Source of the DNA: Ferroglobus sp.
GTDB lineage: Archaea > Halobacteriota > Archaeoglobi > Archaeoglobales > Archaeoglobaceae
NCBI GenBank assembly: GCA_015523665.1
Contig: WAJX01000248.1
Coordinates: forward strand, 1 to 7,062
Direction: 5' to 3'
Length of the DNA: 7,062 nucleotides
Shown here: positions 5,823 through 7,062 of the stretch, piece after piece
Layout of the letters: every line of letters starts with the position of its first letter
Position numbering within the stretch: the stretch's first letter is position 1
Position numbers and translations under genes: made by a program
Notes under the pieces: generated by a model
The model's database searches: none
What the model saw: only the letters and a program-made list of their open reading frames with translations
What the model was told of the DNA's origin: nothing

Positions 5823-6955
5823 AGTCGTTTGTGAGTAAGGCCCAAATGTATTATGAGAAGGAGAAGATGAATGACAACTTCGATATAGAAGAGTTTGGAA
5901 CCCCAAACATCGTTGTCATAGGATGTGGTGGTAGTGGGAATAACACGATTAATAGACTCCAGAATATAGGTGTTGAAGGAGTAACTACCATAGCTGTTAA
6001 TACCGACAGACAACATTTAGAGATGATAAATGCGGATATAAAAGTATTAATTGGTAGAAGTATAACTAAGGGGCTTGGAGCAGGAGGATACCCAGAAATT
6101 GGAAAGAAAGCCGCTGAGCTTGCGAGAAGTAAGTTTGAGGAATTGTTAAGTGATGCAAATCTTGTTTTCATCTGCGCTGGCTTAGGAGGTGGAACTGGAA
6201 CTGGCTCAGCACCTGTTATTGCTGAAATAGCAAAAAAACAAGGAGCTATAGTCGTTGGAATGGTTCAAATGCCTTTTAAAGTTGAGAGAGCAAGAATTGA
6301 GAAAGCAAAAGAAGGATTAAAGGAGTTAAAAGAGAACTGCCATACAGTAATTGTTCTCGATAATAATAAACTTGTGGAATATGTACCAAATTTGCCGATA
6401 GAACAAGCTTTTAGTGTTATGGATCAGATAATTGCTGAAACGATTAAAGGTATAACAGATACAATAACCAAACCATCTCTAATGAATATAGATTTTGCAG
6501 ATGTAAGAGCAGTTATGGGTCATGGCGGTGTTGCTGTAATGCTTGTTGGAGAATCTAAAGCTCAGAACAAGGCCAGTGAAGTTGTAAGAGATTGTTTAAG
6601 CCACCCACTTTTAGAGGTGGAATATCGAGGGGCCACAGGTGCGTTAATACATATATCTGGTGGACATGATTTAACGATAAAAGAAGCTCAGGAGATAGTT
6701 GAAAATCTAACATTCGAGATATCAAATAATGCTGTTGTAATATGGGGCGCCAGAATTACAAAAGAATTGGAAGGGATTGTAAGAGTAACCGCTATAATGA
6801 CCGGTATTGAACCAAAAGATGTGTTTACAGAAGAGTATACTTACACATATCAGCCTAGGAAAAGCTCAGCATCCAGTGTTCAGATGAGGTCTGTGAAGTC
6901 CATAAGCTCTCCAGTTATGGTGGGAAAGAACTTTAATGGTATTGATGTTCTTTAA
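5819..6955 (+). CDS. ftsZ2: Cell division tubulin homologue FtsZ, FtsZ2 type
   Basis: FtsZ is a GTPase that polymerises at midcell into the division ring. In archaea with two copies, FtsZ1 and FtsZ2 have different jobs, FtsZ2 acting in constriction. The 378-aa protein is complete: a 26-residue N-terminal extension, the Rossmann-like nucleotide domain starting [17 protein letters not shown] (31-47), AVNTDRQ (59-65), the tubulin signature GGGTGTG at 123-129, and the T7 loop NIDFAD at 223-228, whose Asp225 and Asp228 activate the neighbouring subunit's GTP. The run [19 protein letters not shown] (180-198) and [11 protein letters not shown] resemble FtsZ2 rather than FtsZ1. The C-terminal domain is followed by a Ser-rich linker of about 30 residues and a terminal GIDVL, which may bind a partner such as SepF (inference). 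The ATG overlaps the cdrS stop. A T-run ten bases after the stop could end the transcript. Confidence 0.96.
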   Translation: MKSFVSKAQMYYEKEKMNDNFDIEEFGTPNIVVIGCGGSGNNTINRLQNIGVEGVTTIAVNTDRQHLEMINADIKVLIGRSITKGLGAGGYPEIGKKAAELARSKFEELLSDANLVFICAGLGGGTGTGSAPVIAEIAKKQGAIVVGMVQMPFKVERARIEKAKEGLKELKENCHTVIVLDNNKLVEYVPNLPIEQAFSVMDQIIAETIKGITDTITKPSLMNIDFADVRAVMGHGGVAVMLVGESKAQNKASEVVRDCLSHPLLEVEYRGATGALIHISGGHDLTIKEAQEIVENLTFEISNNAVVIWGARITKELEGIVRVTAIMTGIEPKDVFTEEYTYTYQPRKSSASSVQMRSVKSISSPVMVGKNFNGIDVL

Positions 6956-6964
6956 TTATCAAAA

Positions 6965-6982
6965 CTTTTTATTATATAAATA
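6965..6982 (+). promoter_or_regulatory. T-run and TATA-like box between ftsZ2 and the DUF77 gene
   Basis: A five-T run at 6966-6970 could end ftsZ2 transcription, and the overlapping ATTATATAAAT (6971-6981) is a good TATA-like box 20 bp before the next ATG at 6996. No Shine-Dalgarno precedes that ATG, which suggests a separate, leaderless transcript rather than an extension of cdrS-ftsZ2. Confidence 0.4.
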
Positions 6983-6995
6983 ATTATACCATCTT

Positions 6996-7062
6996 ATGAT
7001 AGTTGAAATTTCCATAGTTCCAATAGGTGTTGGTGAGTCATTGAGTGAGTATGTAGCAGAGG
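6996..7062 (+). CDS. Start of an MTH1187/DUF77 thiamine-binding-like protein (partial)
   Basis: Only the first 22 codons are in the window (opening MIVEISIVPIGVGESLSEYV, then AE). They match the beginning of the small MTH1187/DUF77 proteins, about 100 aa and ferredoxin-like in fold, whose opening strand reads like V-x-P-I/L-G-x-G followed by S-x-S-x-Y-V-A. Some members bind thiamine or its precursors, but the cellular role in archaea is not settled. The gene runs off the right edge. The leaderless-type start agrees with the TATA-like box upstream. Confidence 0.75.
   Translation, partial: MIVEISIVPIGVGESLSEYVAE

Noticed and set aside
5618..6171. Minus-strand open frames over cdrS and the ftsZ2 start
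   Set aside because: They lie opposite strongly conserved coding sequence and have no domain.

Overview
The window looks like chromosomal DNA of an AT-rich euryarchaeon. It carries a CdrS-type ribbon-helix-helix gene directly upstream of an FtsZ2-type ftsZ, an archaeal-style ArgJ, a TatC, a DUF1152 protein, and an intact tRNA-Ala whose 3' CCA is not encoded. Arginine is mostly AGA/AGG and isoleucine often ATA, as in many thermophilic archaea. Several starts look leaderless, with an A/T-rich TATA-like box 20-30 bp upstream; others have GGAGG- or GGTGG-type Shine-Dalgarno sites. An Archaeoglobi-like lineage would fit (TatC plus FtsZ2 plus ArgJ), but no ribosomal RNA or similar marker is present to settle it.

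Layout. 1-886, minus strand: a PD-(D/E)XK nuclease-like gene that runs off the left edge and is broken by at least one, probably two, single-base indels in A-tracts. 887-1066: very AT-rich spacer without a gene. 1067-1138, minus: tRNA-Ala(CGC). 1201-1926, minus: divergent tatC. 1927-2071: divergent promoter region. 2072-4451, plus: argJ, then an FAD-dependent oxidoreductase whose Shine-Dalgarno abuts the argJ stop codon. 4429-5400, minus: a DUF1152 protein, overlapping the oxidoreductase tail-to-tail by 23 bp. 5401-5630: divergent promoter region with a GC-rich, hairpin-forming leader. 5631-6955, plus: cdrS-ftsZ2, overlapping as ATGA. 6996-7062, plus: the first 22 codons of an MTH1187/DUF77 thiamine-binding-like protein, cut by the right edge.

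How the genes relate. cdrS-ftsZ2 is a clear functional pair: a small DNA-binding protein with the cell-division tubulin homologue it is known to regulate in haloarchaea. argJ and the oxidoreductase are probably co-transcribed, although no shared pathway is evident. tatC, the tRNA, the DUF1152 gene and the DUF77 gene appear to be independent units. Most of the window is ordinary core genome, and I see no CRISPR, mobile element or complete defence system. The parts most worth a second look are the structured leader in front of cdrS-ftsZ2, the possible AUU start codon of the oxidoreductase, the TatC lacking its family-typical N-terminal glutamate, and the disrupted nuclease gene.
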